From assembly GCA_015680685.1 (NCBI GenBank), contig MNCI01037904.1, positions 2,070-35,748 of the forward strand: 33,679 bases of DNA. Reading direction: 5' to 3'. How positions within the stretch are numbered: position 1 is the stretch's first letter; every line of letters begins with the position of its first letter. The translations under genes were made by a program, and so were the position numbers. Shown piece after piece: positions 1 through 10,921 of this stretch. The notes under the pieces were generated by a model. It was not told the origin of the DNA. It saw only the letters and a list, made by a program, of their open reading frames with translations, and searched no databases. The DNA is from Gnetum montanum (taxonomy: Eukaryota; Streptophyta; Gnetopsida; Gnetales; Gnetaceae).

Positions 1-270
1 CTCGTTAAAGTAAGTCATTTGTAGTTCACACACAACGCAATTGTTACATTTTACACAACCACATGCCGCAACAGCACACACACATACTCACATTAAGTAC
101 TGAGTTTATATGGAGGTATCTGGGCCTTGGTGTTGCTAGAGACCAGCAGGCACCTAAATCCTATTCGAGGACACTCGTTGGCGGTCGCGTCCCAAACGGT
201 CGCCAACAGCTTTGTATGGTTGAGTGTAAGGGTATCTTTACCTCTCATCACTATCTATGGGTGATCCTAC
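1..270. other. CpG-rich sequence of unknown origin at the left edge
   Basis: No gene is supported here. A 71-codon open frame starts at 63 but resembles nothing I know. The stretch at about 160-210 holds several CpG dinucleotides, with an imperfect inverted repeat (TTGGCG near 177, CGCCAA near 200). This is unlike the CpG-poor remainder of the window. Homology between the two Athila-like copies (A and C) starts right after this segment, so a junction near base 270 is likely. It could be the end of a younger insertion or of an LTR that extends outside the window. Confidence 0.4.
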
Positions 271-1079
271 CTTACTAATTTCCTGGTGATCAAGGTTGAT
301 AAATTTAAGGGGAACTTTCCAATCATTATGGAAAGGGCTTGATTCAGGACTGTTGATGCACAAAAGAGCATCAGAGATCTTTCCCTAAAAATTTTCAAGG
401 AAAATGCATTCGGAAAGATCAAGAAGAAGAGATTTCCATGCATCGCATACAATGATATAGGGTGCAACTATGTGCAAAAGTTATGGTCTATCAAAAGCGC
501 ATCAATCAAGGCATGCAAACAGTGTGTAGATGAATTTGAAATCCAAAAGTGCTTATATGAGACAACCATAAAACAAGAGGATACCTAGTGATTGATAATT
601 GATCCTGAAGGTAACACACTTTACATGGAACCAACTGAGAGCTTAACATGTGTCTATGTTGAAGACATGGATGAGTTGGAGTAAGTTCATTGTCAACTCT
701 TTGATGATGAACTCGATGATACTTATTGGTGAGAGTTGTAAATCCCTAGAAACTTTAAACATAAGCCCTTAGAATTGAAAACTCTACCTGATGGCATGGA
801 GTATGCATTTCTAAATATGGAAAGCTAGTAATACTCGATGCCAACCTTACTCCTGAGTAGAAAGAGAAGCTGCTAAATGTAGTTAACAAATAGCCAATAA
901 CCTTTGTTTGGTCATTTCCTAAACTCATTGAAATTGATCCTAGGATATGCTAGCATCACATCTATATTAATCCTTCCATTAAGCCAAAGAGGTAGTAGTA
1001 GTGGCAATTGAACCCCAAATTGAAGTAGATCATCAAAGAGAAAATTAAAAAACTCTTCAACCCTAGGTTCATCTATCTA

Positions 1080-1480
1080 ATTATACATAGTGAGTGGGTT
1101 AGACCACTTGTGATTGTGTTAATGAAAGATAGAAAGTGGAGGGTGTGTATTTATTTCAAGCTATTAAACATGACAACCTACAAAGATCATTTTCCATTAC
1201 CATTTGTGGACTAGTTGTTGGATTCTATCTCTAGACATTACTATTATAGCTTTTTGGATGGTTACAGTAGCTATAACCAAATTCAGATTATGCTAAAAGA
1301 TCAAGCCAAAATAACATTCACAAGTCCCTAGGGGACTTTTGCATATAAAAAGATTCCTTTTGGTCTATGTGATGCTCCTACAACATTCCAACACCTTGTC
1401 TTAAGTATTTTTTAGTAGTAGATTGGTAGTGAGGTGGAAGTCTTCATGGATGAATTCTCCACCTATGGTACTACATTTTA
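1080..1480 (+). pseudogene. reverse transcriptase domain of element A
   Basis: Core fingers-palm region of the element A RT, which would copy the element RNA into DNA. Motifs can be followed in order: RPLVIVLMKD, WRVCIYF, FLDGYSSYNQIQI, ITFTSP-stop-GTFAYKK, PFGLCDAPTTFQ, EVFMDEFSTYG. The second catalytic Asp is Glu in the FMDE box at 1,444-1,455. Stops occur at places where Gln or Trp is conserved in the family. Confidence 0.88.
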
Positions 1481-1859
1481 GTAGGCCTTGGATTGCCTTG
1501 AGCAAGTGCTTAAAAATGTATAAAGACCAGTCTTCAGCTTAATCGGCAAAAGAGCCATTTGATGGTCCAAAATGGCATTGTGCTAGGGCATAGAATCTCA
1601 TAAGTAGGGATTGAGGTGGACCCTAAAAAAATTAGGTTCATCCAAGGAATAACCACCTAACTAAAAATTGTTAAAGATGTCATGTCATTCCTTGGACACA
1701 TTGGCTACTACCGACGATTCATAGAGGATTTCTCTAAGATCAAAAAACTATTGGTTGAGATGATAAAGGAAGATGCTTTGTTCATATGGACCAATGAATG
1801 TAAAAAAGCATTCCAATAGCTGAAGGAGAATCTTGTAGAAATTCTATTTCTATGAGCAC

Positions 1860-2265
1860 CTAATTGGTCCTATTGATTTTACATCATGATAGATGCATCA
1901 AACTATGACTTTGGAGTTGTGCTTATGCTATTAAATGATTAAAAATGTCCTTATTATATCCACTATGTAAGCTAAAGTGTTATGGGTGCATAGCTTAACT
2001 ACACCACAACAAAGAAAGAGATAATGGTGATGGTGTATGCTTTGAAGAAATTCAAGCACGATGTGCTTGAATACAAAGTGTATGTGCACACTAATCACAG
2101 TGCCATTCACTTCCTTATGAACAAGCCAACAGTGAGCCCTTGTGTCATATAATGGCTTATGATCTTTCAAGAGTTCAATCTTACAATGGTAAATCAAAAG
2201 GGAACTAAGAATGTACTCACTAATCACTTGTCTTGGTTACAATGGAACATTAAAGAGAAGGAGAG
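1860..2265 (+). pseudogene. RNase H domain of element A
   Basis: RNase H homology carrying I-DASNYDFGVVL, NYTTTKKEIMVMVYALKKF and VYVHTNHSAIHFLMNK, and ending in GTKNVLTNHLSWL. The last matches the family ending of the type G-N-V-ADHLSRL. The domain would have degraded RNA in the RNA:DNA hybrid. The usual acidic residue of the TDH motif is Asn (TNH). At least two in-frame stops are present before the integrase region. Confidence 0.85.
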
Positions 2266-2639
2266 CCCACTCTCTGATCAATTTCTTGATGAAATCTTTT
2301 TTGCTGGTGCAATAAATGAACAAGTGCCCAATGAAACTACATGGTACGATGACATCCTCACTTATCTTCTCACTCAAGAGATGCTAGAAGACTTGGACCA
2401 CTGAAATAAATAATAGTTTCTTAATCAGGCCAAATGCTTCATGGAAACCAATGGACACCTTTACAGGGCATCTGTCAATGTCCTAGTTTGTTGTGTGTCC
2501 TTGATGTTGATCAACTGTGCATTCTTCAAGATCCTCACAAGGGTCCTTTTGGGGACCACTATGTAGGATGATGGACAACCATTAAGATCTTGATGGTAGG
2601 ATATTACTATCCAATAATCTTTAGGGATGATCACCAATT

Positions 2640-3570
2640 CATCCACTCTTGTGAACGCTATCAATAATATGGTGGGATGACTGCTTGAATGGAGGGACCT
2701 TAATAGTAGATCCAACCACTGGAACCCTTCAACATTTGGGGCATAGACTTCATGGGTTCCATCATGTCCATGTCAAATGGAAAAACATACATAATAGTCA
2801 CTATTAACTATTGTACAAAATGGGTAGAAGCAATAGCCATCACCAACTATACATCTTTTACTACTGCTTAGTTTGTATAACAGAATGTTGTAAATAGGTT
2901 TGGAGTACCACACACACTAATTTCTAACAATGATATTCATTTTAATGGTGCTACTTATAGCAAGTTCATGCAATGCTTAGGGAAAATCTCAAGCCAATGG
3001 TCAAGTAGAGGTTTACCAATAGGAAAATCTCAAAAATGCTAATGAGAACAATTAGCAAATATAGGAGAGATTAGAAAACAAAACTCAATAATGCCCTTTG
3101 AACCTATCACTTCACACGAAAAATTCTTATAGCCTACTCTCCCTATGAGCTAGTGTATGAAAAATTACCAACTCTTCCAATTTAATTCGAGATCTATACA
3201 CTTTGAACAACTTGCAACCTTGATCTTGACCTTAACCTAGCACAAGAAGAGAGATTGATCAACCTTAAGGTGCTAGATGAGAATCAATTGGTAACCCTAT
3301 TCCTAAATGAAGTGCACAAAGCATTCAACAAAAAGTACCATGACCTTAGGATAAGGAAAGTAAAATTTCAACCTAGAGATAAGGGCCTCTACTGGAATCC
3401 CACCGCAAAAGACTAAGTTCCAAACATTGTGGGAAGGACCTTATATCATTTACAAAACCTTTATTTTTGGGGTCATGTTGATCTACAAACCTAAAAGCCC
3501 AACCAAAATGCAACTGGTCAACATGAAACAACTCAAAACTTTCCATGAGCCTAAGCAAGCCAATGCAAGT
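2640..3570 (+). pseudogene. integrase domain of element A
   Basis: The end of the zinc-binding segment (CERYQ) is at about 2,653. The catalytic core starts with WGIDFMGS near 2,737 and KWVEAIAI near 2,818. The second catalytic Asp motif reads SNNDIHF instead of SD-GTHF. A GQVEVY-like segment near 3,000, expected to hold the catalytic Glu, is frameshifted. The C-terminal module WEGPYIIYKTFIFG and LVNMKQLKTF is readable at 3,430-3,545. The domain would have inserted the element DNA; it is clearly inactive now. Confidence 0.85.
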
Positions 3571-3660
3571 AATGCCTCAATAAATGGACAATCACACTCA
3601 ATATTTTGGCTCACCTCCTTTCAACATAGTTGTGGGGGAGATGGCCATCCATGCTAATCA

Positions 3661-5706
3661 TATCAATGGCTCCTCAATTTTTCTACATTTTTTTTACACT
3701 TTCTTTGTTTTCACACCTTTTTGTTTTACACTTTTTTATTTTTCCAATTTTTTATTTTACAACATCATTAGTATGTTTTATCTTTCTTGAATATTTTTCA
3801 ATTTCTTTTATATTCTACTTTCTTTTTAGTGTGAATTTTCCTTATTTTCCAATAAAATGCTTTGTTGCCAATAAGACACAATGATGTTGTAGTTTTTTGC
3901 TAATGGTGGCTTGTACTTAAGGTTTTTTATTGCTAATGTATGGGTTCTATTTTTTAATTTTGATGACTAATGGCTAAGACAAATTTTCTTTTTCATGGAA
4001 CAAGCAGTGAGTCCATGTCATCCAACCATCCACCAACCCTATGGTCTTCTTGGTTTTGGAAGTATGAGGTCCTTTCTTCATTAATAAATCTTTAACAAAC
4101 TTGTGACCTTGGTAGTTTCCAAACTTGGAAAAGATTCAAAGGTTTGAAAGGGTGTGACTTTAAGGGGATTCAATACTCTTTGTGTCTTTCTGCTCACTTG
4201 AGTATAATTGTGTTTTTATGGATTTCTTACCATTCCATGTTGACCAATAGTAGGAAGTTAATAAGTCTTTACATGGTGTGGTTCCCATCCAAAAATCTAT
4301 AAAAACATAAAATTAAGAAAACAAACCATGATGATAATTCAAAGAACATCCCTTAGACAAAATAACGAGCTACAAGTACTAGTTATGGGACTAGAAAGAC
4401 ATGTTACCCATGCCTGAAGGGCCCCTCTAACGAAGGCCCTTTATTACTTCCTACTTATCTTTTCTTCTCAAATAAGAAATGGTGATTGATCTATGGAGCA
4501 TTCTTATGTCTTGAGGGGGTGTTCTAGTCTTAGAGTGATGATGCAAAGTTATTGAAATTGGTTGGTTTTGATCTAGACTAAGGATGAACTCTATTAGGTC
4601 ATTTAACCATAATATTCATAAGGGATTTCATGTAACCACAATTCAAGATTCCATCTTACCTTCTTTATCATCCATTAATGGCTTGAATCATTTACCTCAC
4701 TACTAGTTTTCATTTCTTGTTCAATTTCTTAGTTTGATGTGTTGAAATTCATAGGTAGATTCTTCCAAGTTCGATCCATAACTTTTCATAACCATTAATC
4801 TGCTATGAGGCACTCAGACTCCATGGTTGAGGTTATGCAAGGGAAGAAAAATGGCATGACCCTATTATGGGGAGGACCCACTTGCATATCTCTTAGTTAG
4901 GATAGTTAATTTTCTTATCTTTAGGTATTTTGGTGATCAAATATTTTGTGTGCCCCATCAATTACATCCAACTATGCACACCTTAATGCATTTTCTTCAA
5001 TAAAATTTCATTCTCCCATAATTCTCTAATATTTGTGAATTTCCAAATCCTCTTCTAAGGTTTTCATCATGTTCATGGCCTTTATAGCTCTCTATGAATC
5101 CCAATTTCATAAGAAAACTCCATATATTTTTAAAGATTTTTAAAGTGAAAAATTTTGTGGAGTAACTCTAATTTTGTGGACTAGCTCTATCAACGGGACC
5201 TCGTATACGTGTCCCTTTTGTTAATGAGACACCATCAACATATGGCAAAAAGTCTATTAATATGCATGAATACTTAATAATTTTTCACATTTGCTCATAA
5301 ACAAGGGGGAAGTTTTTAAGTTGTGTAGAGCCCAAAACCTTCCAAGAGCCATATCTTTCTAATGGTTTGTCTGATTCACTTCGTTCTTTGACCCTATAGC
5401 TATCAAATGTAAGCTCTTTATTATGGGGGCAACAAACCTTAAGTTTTTGATGAAAATTTTTTCACAAAAATTTCTAACTCCCATAATGTTTAATAAAGAA
5501 ATAAACATTAAAACATCCAATTATAAGAGTTAAATCCTTCCAAAAACATCCAGTAACATTCTAAGTTTAAAATCATCAAAATAATAATAATATAATCAAT
5601 CTTCCATGGCTCAAACTTAGCATAAGTGTACCACCCAAAGGGAAAGGTACTTAAATGTTATAAGTTACACATTAAATGCTAATCCTTGGTTATTTTTTAA
5701 CCATAG
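3661..5706 (+). other. non-coding spacer between integrase and the second ORF of element A
   Basis: No credible gene. The first part (about 3,673-3,880) is strongly T-rich with scattered C, like an extended polypyrimidine tract, and could have served as a splice-acceptor region for the downstream ORF (inference). A GTGGGGGAGATGG purine run sits at 3,631-3,643. Near 5,189-5,245 are two ATCAAC/TTAATG-type motifs and an inverted repeat GGGAC...GTCCC around a GTATAC core, resembling the direct repeats in the putative U3 at 8,442-8,532. The remainder is AT-rich and unremarkable. Confidence 0.5.
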
Positions 5707-8033
5707 ATGGCACCTAAAGGAAAGCACACATAGAAAGGAGGACCATCCCAACCAAGGGACAAATGGATAAGAGTGGGAAGGGATCAAGAATAGCCCCATG
5801 AACAAGTAGAGATCCATGCAACGGGACCTCTTTGGGAGGAGCCTGAAGTGGAATTTGTTTGATAGATTCTTCAAGAAGCTACTACAATAGAATAGTCTCA
5901 CTAAGATGAGGTAGATGAACCCATATCAAACCTTGAGGTTACCTTGATGAAAGCCTACCTTAGGCAAATCATGAACAAGGAGATCTAAAAATCCATGCTT
6001 CAAGAGTTTAACTTTGGACCATTTTTGGTCGTTATAATGCTAGAAGTTAAAGTTCAACTGTAGAACTTTCTCATATGACCCACAATCACTTCTATTGGAA
6101 AGTGGTACATGTAAGAAACATATTTTTTCTAGAATAATCAGCAAGCTAGTTTAATAGTCAAAATCAAGGACATCTCAGTGTCCTACTCAATGAAAGTTAT
6201 CATAGAGATCCTTAGGTTACTAGAAATGGGAAAAGACCTTTCTGAAATTCCCATGTAGATAGATCCTAGTGTCTAAAAGGAATTGATGTAGTAGTATTAT
6301 GGAGTTGATCATAAGGACTTTGGCAAGTTCACCATGGTGGAACACACATATTTTAAGATTGTAGCCTTTCACCTCAATCCAACAGTGAGGCTAAGCAAGA
6401 TCATAACCTTCTGCATTCATAATTTTTAGTCAACCTCCTATAGCTTATCTATCTTGAGATAGAGAAGCCATTTAAAGAAAATGAATATGGAAGAAATGCA
6501 CTCCCCTTTCTATGCCTCATCTAGAAATTATGCAAGAGGGAAGGCATAACCCACTAAACAAATAAGGTTGTTTGACGTGCTTCATCTGCTTCCTGTGTAG
6601 AGATGATGAAGCATAAGGTGTTTACTAAAGTCATCCAAGAAGAGGACTAGTGACCACCACCTCCACCATCCACTCATGAAACAAGGCTAGAGGCCCATGC
6701 TACCCTTGAGTGCATGCACTAGATCTAAGAGTAACTCTTAGGAGAGTAGGAGAAATGAGAAGGAACAAGTGATGGTGATCCATCTGTGTATCACCTAGCA
6801 ATGAGTTACCTTAACAAAGTGGCTCAAAAAATTAGCCAAATGTAGGTAGGTGGGCTAATTTTCTTAGCCCAAAGAATGTAGCTACCCACAAGATCAAATC
6901 CTAATGTCCAATAGTAGCAATTCATAGAAATCTCTAGGAATGCTGCTAATTTTTTTGTGCATCTAGAGGAGAGTGATGGGGCAACTATCTTAATGATATA
7001 GCACCATGAGAAGGAGAAAATAGCACAAGTTATTGCTAATAGAATTACCAAGGCATTGAATGCACTTGTGGTCTCTATATTAGACATTTTTGCACTTATA
7101 GATGTGTAGACATCCATAGGAATAGTTAGCTATAGACAGAGTGCAACCCAGCATGAGGAGTTGTTAGACCAATTGGTTGGAACTAGTCAATTGATTTTGG
7201 ATGTCTTTGACCTTCTAGACACAATTAATTTAACCTAGTAAAAGCTTCTAGAAGCAAGGGACAAATGCATTATATTGGAGAGACAACTCAAAATAGCCCA
7301 AGCACAAAACCAACGCTTGGCTATAAAGGTTGTTGAATTAAGAGCCTATCTTCCTAATCCCATGTTTCTGAATCCTATACTAAGAAGGGATGAAGCCTTT
7401 AAGTAGCTTAAAGGTAAGCTCAAAAAGGTTGAGAATGAGAAGGAAACAACCATCTTTGACTAGTCTATGGCTAATGCCAAAATACACACCGTTAAGAAGG
7501 ACTTGGTTTAGATGCATCATTAAAATGCAATTTTGACCATAGAAAATCATTGCTTGTGTACTGGTGATGTGTAGAAGTAGAAAATGTAAGACTTTATCCA
7601 TCAATAGTAGGAGCAACTAGATAGAGTAAACAATGAATTGAAGATATTGGTAGCAGAAAATAGAAATCTCTCCATGGAGAAAGTCCAAGCCCTTTACCAA
7701 AAATCTACAATAGAGATAACCTCCTCAAAAAATGAGGCTCTCAAATTTCAAAGAGTCAAGAACCATTATAGAGTTCAAGTTAGTTTATGGAAAGAAATTA
7801 ATGAGAAACACATCTAGGTAATGAAGGCAAAAGTCAATGAGGCCCTCTAGTAACTCAAGGAAGGAGGTGATATCTGGCAGCCTATTTTCAATGGGCTTAA
7901 TGACTATAACAAAGTAGAGATCAACATGAAAGAGTTATAGATCAAGAAGATGATAGAGTACATGAAGGAGCTATTAACGATAATGTCCTATCCCTAGAAT
8001 GTTCCCACTCTGGCCCACAATCGAGATGCTATG
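5707..8033 (+). pseudogene. second, post-integrase ORF of element A: coiled-coil protein, decayed
   Basis: This ORF lies between integrase and the putative 3' LTR, where Athila elements carry their extra (so-called env-like or ORF1) gene. It opens with ATG at 5,707 (MAPKGKHT-stop-KGGPSQPRDKW) and stays in one frame to at least 6,230. After one frameshift (between about 6,230 and 6,800) a second frame runs from 6,801 to the end. Interruptions are mainly TAG where Gln fits. The N-terminal half has segments such as LQEFNFGPFLVV and VKIKDISVSYSMKVIIEIL, loosely like the putative plant transposon protein domain. The C-terminal half is rich in Lys/Glu/Leu (LLEARDKCIILERQLKIAQ; LKGKLKKVENEKE; LKILVAENRNLSMEKVQAL) and should form coiled coil. 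No signal peptide or membrane segment is evident, so an envelope role is not supported. Function unknown. Confidence 0.6.
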
Positions 8034-8410
8034 TGAACCATGAATGATCCAAGAAAAATTAGGAGAAGATGAAGGCATTATTGGATGTCTTTTTTCTTCA
8101 ACTAGAAGTTGTAGTTGCCACAAGATAACTAGAACTGCCTCAACCACTATGTGTGCTCGAAGTAGGAAAAGGTCCTTTGAAGCCTTAAGAGCCTCCACCA
8201 CTTGAGACCATTTTATCTTCTTCAGCATCTTCACATCATTTAAGAAATTTTGTTTGTCAATTTTATTCTAGTGTTCAATTTTGTTGTTTTGAACACCCAA
8301 AAGTTTGTAATCAATGAAAAAATTGTACACTCTAGGCACTTAGTTTTTATTGTGTAGTTTGTGTGTTTGTTTTATGTATCAATAATTGAGGACAAATTTT
8401 CATTTATTTG
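8034..8410 (+). other. 3' untranslated part of element A
   Basis: AT-rich sequence after the second ORF with no gene. Out-of-frame coding-like remnants continue to about 8,250, so the ORF may originally have ended later. It ends in an attgaggacaaatttt segment before the purine-rich tract, in the position where Athila elements have a GGGGACAA-like motif. Confidence 0.4.
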
Positions 8411-8420
8411 TGGGGATATG
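8411..8420 (+). promoter_or_regulatory. putative polypurine tract of element A
   Basis: Purine-rich TGGGGATATGG lies immediately before a TG dinucleotide that begins U3-like sequence. A polypurine tract primes plus-strand DNA synthesis just upstream of the 3' LTR. The call rests on position and on the promoter features that follow; the second LTR needed to prove it is not in the window. Confidence 0.5.
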
Positions 8421-8441
8421 GTGAAGTATCATGGTTAGTTA

Positions 8442-8532
8442 GGTTGACAGGATGCCATTAATGGGATGCCATCGATGTGATCCTATCAATGTAGGATTTG
8501 ACTCATTGACGTGTACCCATCAATGAGGCTCC
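8442..8532 (+). repeat. short direct repeats upstream of the TATA box in the element A LTR
   Basis: Six imperfect units of about 14 bp (one is 20 bp) follow head to tail: GGTTGACAGGATGCC, ATTAATGGGATGCC, ATCGATGTGATCCT, ATCAATGTAGGATTTGACTC, ATTGACGTGTACCC and ATCAATGAGGCTCC. They end 10 bp before the TATA box. Short repeats in U3 often act as enhancer or transcription-factor sites; that role is inferred here. Confidence 0.7.
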
Positions 8533-8542
8533 TTTTTTTGCC

Positions 8543-8550
8543 TATAAATA
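8543..8550 (+). promoter_or_regulatory. TATA box of the element A LTR
   Basis: TATAAATA in the context GCCTATAAATACAC is a consensus plant TATA box. It lies 10 bp after the U3 repeat block and about 170 bp before AATAAA. Transcription would begin near 8,575-8,582 (inference). Confidence 0.65.
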
Positions 8551-8718
8551 CACACTCACTAGTTGCATTTATGGCATAATTCTCATAGTTGTAGCAAAGC
8601 TTTAGTATTTTTTCCACTTGAAAGTTAGAATATTTTCAAAGTGCCCATAGTAGGAGTCAAAGAGTATACATATCTTTATTCAAGCACTATTGTACTTAAG
8701 CATTGCAATGTATGTAGC

Positions 8719-8724
8719 AATAAA
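8719..8724 (+). terminator. polyadenylation signal of the element A LTR
   Basis: AATAAA on the + strand, about 170 bp downstream of the TATA box, in the position expected for the end of R in an LTR. In AT-rich DNA the hexamer alone is weak evidence; order and spacing support it. Confidence 0.45.
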
Positions 8725-9440
8725 ATGAGCTTTCTAATAAAATTTTTAAAACTTTGGAATATATTAATTATTTCCTTTATGAATTTAATATTTTAAGCAT
8801 TTTCCTTTAATTATTTAAGTAATTAAACTTATGAAATCAATCTAATTTAAGCTAAATTAAGCTAGATTAAAACAACAATTAATTAAGCACATAAGTATGA
8901 CTACTTTAAGCATACGCTTGATGCTTGGTAATACCAATAACACTTAATGTGTGATAACCCAGTAGCATTAAATATGCTTAGGATATGTACAACAAGTGGA
9001 AATGGATACTTATATTAGTATTAGTTAAATGTTAGTTGATTAGAGTAAATTAGCAATTAAATATATAATTATTTATTAAAAGAACATAAAACATAAAAAT
9101 GATAAAAAATAGAACAAGAAAGAGCAAAGGATAAAAAAAAAGAAATAAAATTAATATAGAGAATGAATACTACCAACATAAAGGAAAAGCAGTTGCAGTA
9201 AGAAAGTGTGAAACACTCTGAGTCAAATGATGATAATTCTGACATTTGCTAGCACAAACATCTAAAAGATTGCTATTCAATAGTGTCATACTTGTAAGAG
9301 TTTGAAGCTTATGCAAATAAATCCAAAATTCATTAAGAAGCAATCTCCAAGAAGGTTGTGTTATTCTTAAGATAACTATAAGCGTTCTTATCACCAATAA
9401 TAGTATAATCCAAGAGGGGCTTCATCTCAATATTAGGAAT

Positions 9441-9445
9441 ATTAT
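9441..9445. repeat. target-site duplication, left copy (ATTAT)
   Basis: Five bases abutting the left LTR terminus (TGTTG...). They match ATTAC next to the right terminus with one C-to-T change. Five-base duplications are typical for Ty3/gypsy integration. Confidence 0.7.
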
Positions 9446-10906
9446 TGTTGTAACTAGAAAATTTGATTACTAAAAAAATATAATGGAGATCCTATGCATA
9501 ACAGTTCCTCAATCCATGAATCCCTAGGGCCTCTACAAAAGAATGGGATTCAAGGTTCCCTATCTGGTCCATTAGATCAACCTTGGGGAGGTTTGCAAAA
9601 TAGTGTAATGAAATGAAATGCAAAAATTGATAATAGATCTAAATAATGCACAGAAAATAAAAATATATATCTTGCATAAAAAAAATAAAGCTTAGAACTT
9701 TATTGACCAAAAATAAAGATTAAGTTAGAGAAATGTGTACAAGTGGTGCCTAAATGGGTAGCAGGGGGTTCACTTGGATGGAGGTTCAAGGTTCGTTGAA
9801 GTTGATGTAGTTAACTCCATGATCCATATGTCCTACCACTCTCGATGGTATCAAACCTTTTGTGTTGTAATCTTAGATCTATCATGTTGGCTTTGGTGGG
9901 GATGAGAAAAGTGGAAATCTAGTGGCCAAAGAGCTCCATGCTGGGGGTTGGGGATCCTAGAAATGTAACATTGACACCTAGAACCCACAAGTCTCAAGGC
10001 TTGAGAATGTCCCAATGTGGGATCATAGAAAGTTTTGTTTCAAGCGCTGAAATGAAATTTTTTGCTTATGTAAAGATTGCTAAATAGTGTGAAGTGCTAA
10101 ACCTATAAATGGTGTTTGAAGCTAGTTTTTATAGTCCTTGGGCCATGAATGGGGCTACAAAATGACTATGATTTGGTTGTAAAATGGCTACAAAATGGTT
10201 GCCAAATTTCTACCTAATTCAGGTGAGATGGATGCTCAAATTTGCAAGCTTATTATACATAGTAAGTGCTTCCCCCATGGTCATTCTATTTATTGTAAAT
10301 TGTAATTAAGGCACACCTTTCATGCTGGAGATGGATCTTTCATGCTGAGATATCCACCATGCTTTCTGAAGTGGCTAGTCAATGCTGAAGTGCATGAAGT
10401 GATGAATTTTGGCTTTTGTGGCTTCCATGCTAGGGGGATGAAATTTTGAATGCTAGGGGTGAATACTCTACATTAGGGAAAAATTTCAACATTGAGGAGG
10501 GAAGGTTTGCATGCTATGCATGTAGTGTCCATGCTAAAGGAAGAAATTTTCCAAATCCCCCATCCTTACACACTATGAGTAGGTGAGATTTACCCCTTGC
10601 ATGTGTTTCAAATGTAGAAAAGTGTATCACCCCTATAATACCCATTAAATTTCCATTTTTGGCATTCCAAAAGGGATTTTGACCCCCCAAGCCCAAATGT
10701 AGATTCTAGATGATTTTTTTCACTTCAGAAATAAGTCTTTGACTACTTATGAGGCATTTCTTTAGCCTAAAAAGTATTAAGTATGTGAAAGTGTCCACTG
10801 TGGGTTACAATATTCACATTTACATTGAATTTTTTCCTTGTATTTGATGTGGTGAAAGCTACATGATGAAAATTAGCTATAACATGCAAAGTTTTTCAGT
10901 GTTTCA
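9446..10906 (-). repeat. 3' LTR of element B
   Basis: About 1.46 kb copy in direct orientation with 29,637-31,180. Matching landmarks include ccctagggcctc (9,522 and 29,716), gggttcacttggatg (near 9,765 and 29,964), gttaactccatgat (near 9,810 and 30,007) and a shared end GTGTTTCA (10,899-10,906 and 31,173-31,180). On the minus strand it starts TGAAACAC and ends in CAACA. Minus-strand TATA at 10,125-10,135. It lacks about 80 bp present in the other LTR near 30,200-30,280. Confidence 0.9.
10103..10135. promoter_or_regulatory. facing TATA motifs in the 3' LTR of element B
   Basis: The minus strand carries ACTATAAAAAC (10,125-10,135), the likely LTR core promoter. About 15 bp away the + strand carries CCTATAAATGG. 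Both are preserved in the other LTR. Confidence 0.55.
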
Positions 10907-10921
10907 ATGGCCCCTGTTTGT
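10907..10921 (-). promoter_or_regulatory. polypurine tract of element B
   Basis: On the minus strand ACAAACAGGGGCCAT abuts the LTR start TGAAACAC. It is the primer for plus-strand DNA synthesis and sits at the expected place next to the 3' LTR. The sequence beside the other LTR's end (31,181 on) is unrelated, which confirms which LTR is 3'. Confidence 0.75.

Larger units (their letters stand above)
271..3660 (+). pseudogene. Athila-like Ty3/gypsy pol polyprotein, decayed (element A)
   Basis: Remnant of a retrotransposon polyprotein: protease tail, reverse transcriptase, RNase H and integrase. A protease-tail motif (FPIIMERA, cf. PIILGRP) lies near 310. The pre-RT segment with LELKTLPDGMEYAFL is near 770-815. 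RT spans about 1,080-1,480, with RKWRVCIYFKLLN, SFLDGYSSYNQI, IPFGLCDAPTTFQ and the catalytic box changed to FMDEF (normally FMDDF). FLGHIGYYRRFIEDFSK follows at 1,690. RNase H runs from about 1,880 to 2,260, then integrase from about 2,640 to 3,560 (FNIWGIDFMGS core; WEGPYIIYKTF C-terminal module). The TFQ and FMDxFS forms are typical of the Athila lineage. Many in-frame stops (mostly TAG where Gln is expected) and several frameshifts make it nonfunctional. Gag and most of protease are missing to the left. Confidence 0.9.
8421..9445 (+). repeat. putative 3' LTR of element A (right end uncertain) plus AT-rich flank
   Basis: Starts with TG after a polypurine tract. It carries short direct repeats (8,442-8,532), a TATA box (8,543-8,550) and an AATAAA polyadenylation signal (8,719-8,724), in the order expected for U3-R-U5. 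The right end is not defined because no second LTR copy is visible. Sequence from about 8,760 on is very AT-rich with ATTAA-type runs. Element B is inserted at 9,446, so the LTR may be interrupted, or may end earlier with flanking DNA following. Some of 9,170-9,440 has weak open frames that I do not trust. Confidence 0.5.

Noticed and set aside
3631-3643. GTGGGGGAGATGG as the polypurine tract of element A
   Set aside because: No promoter or LTR-like features follow it, whereas the tract at 8,411 is followed by repeats, TATA and AATAAA. It is kept only as a note in the spacer entry.
9170-9397. Minus-strand 75-codon frame
   Set aside because: No recognised motif, low-complexity AT-rich surroundings, no related copy in the window.
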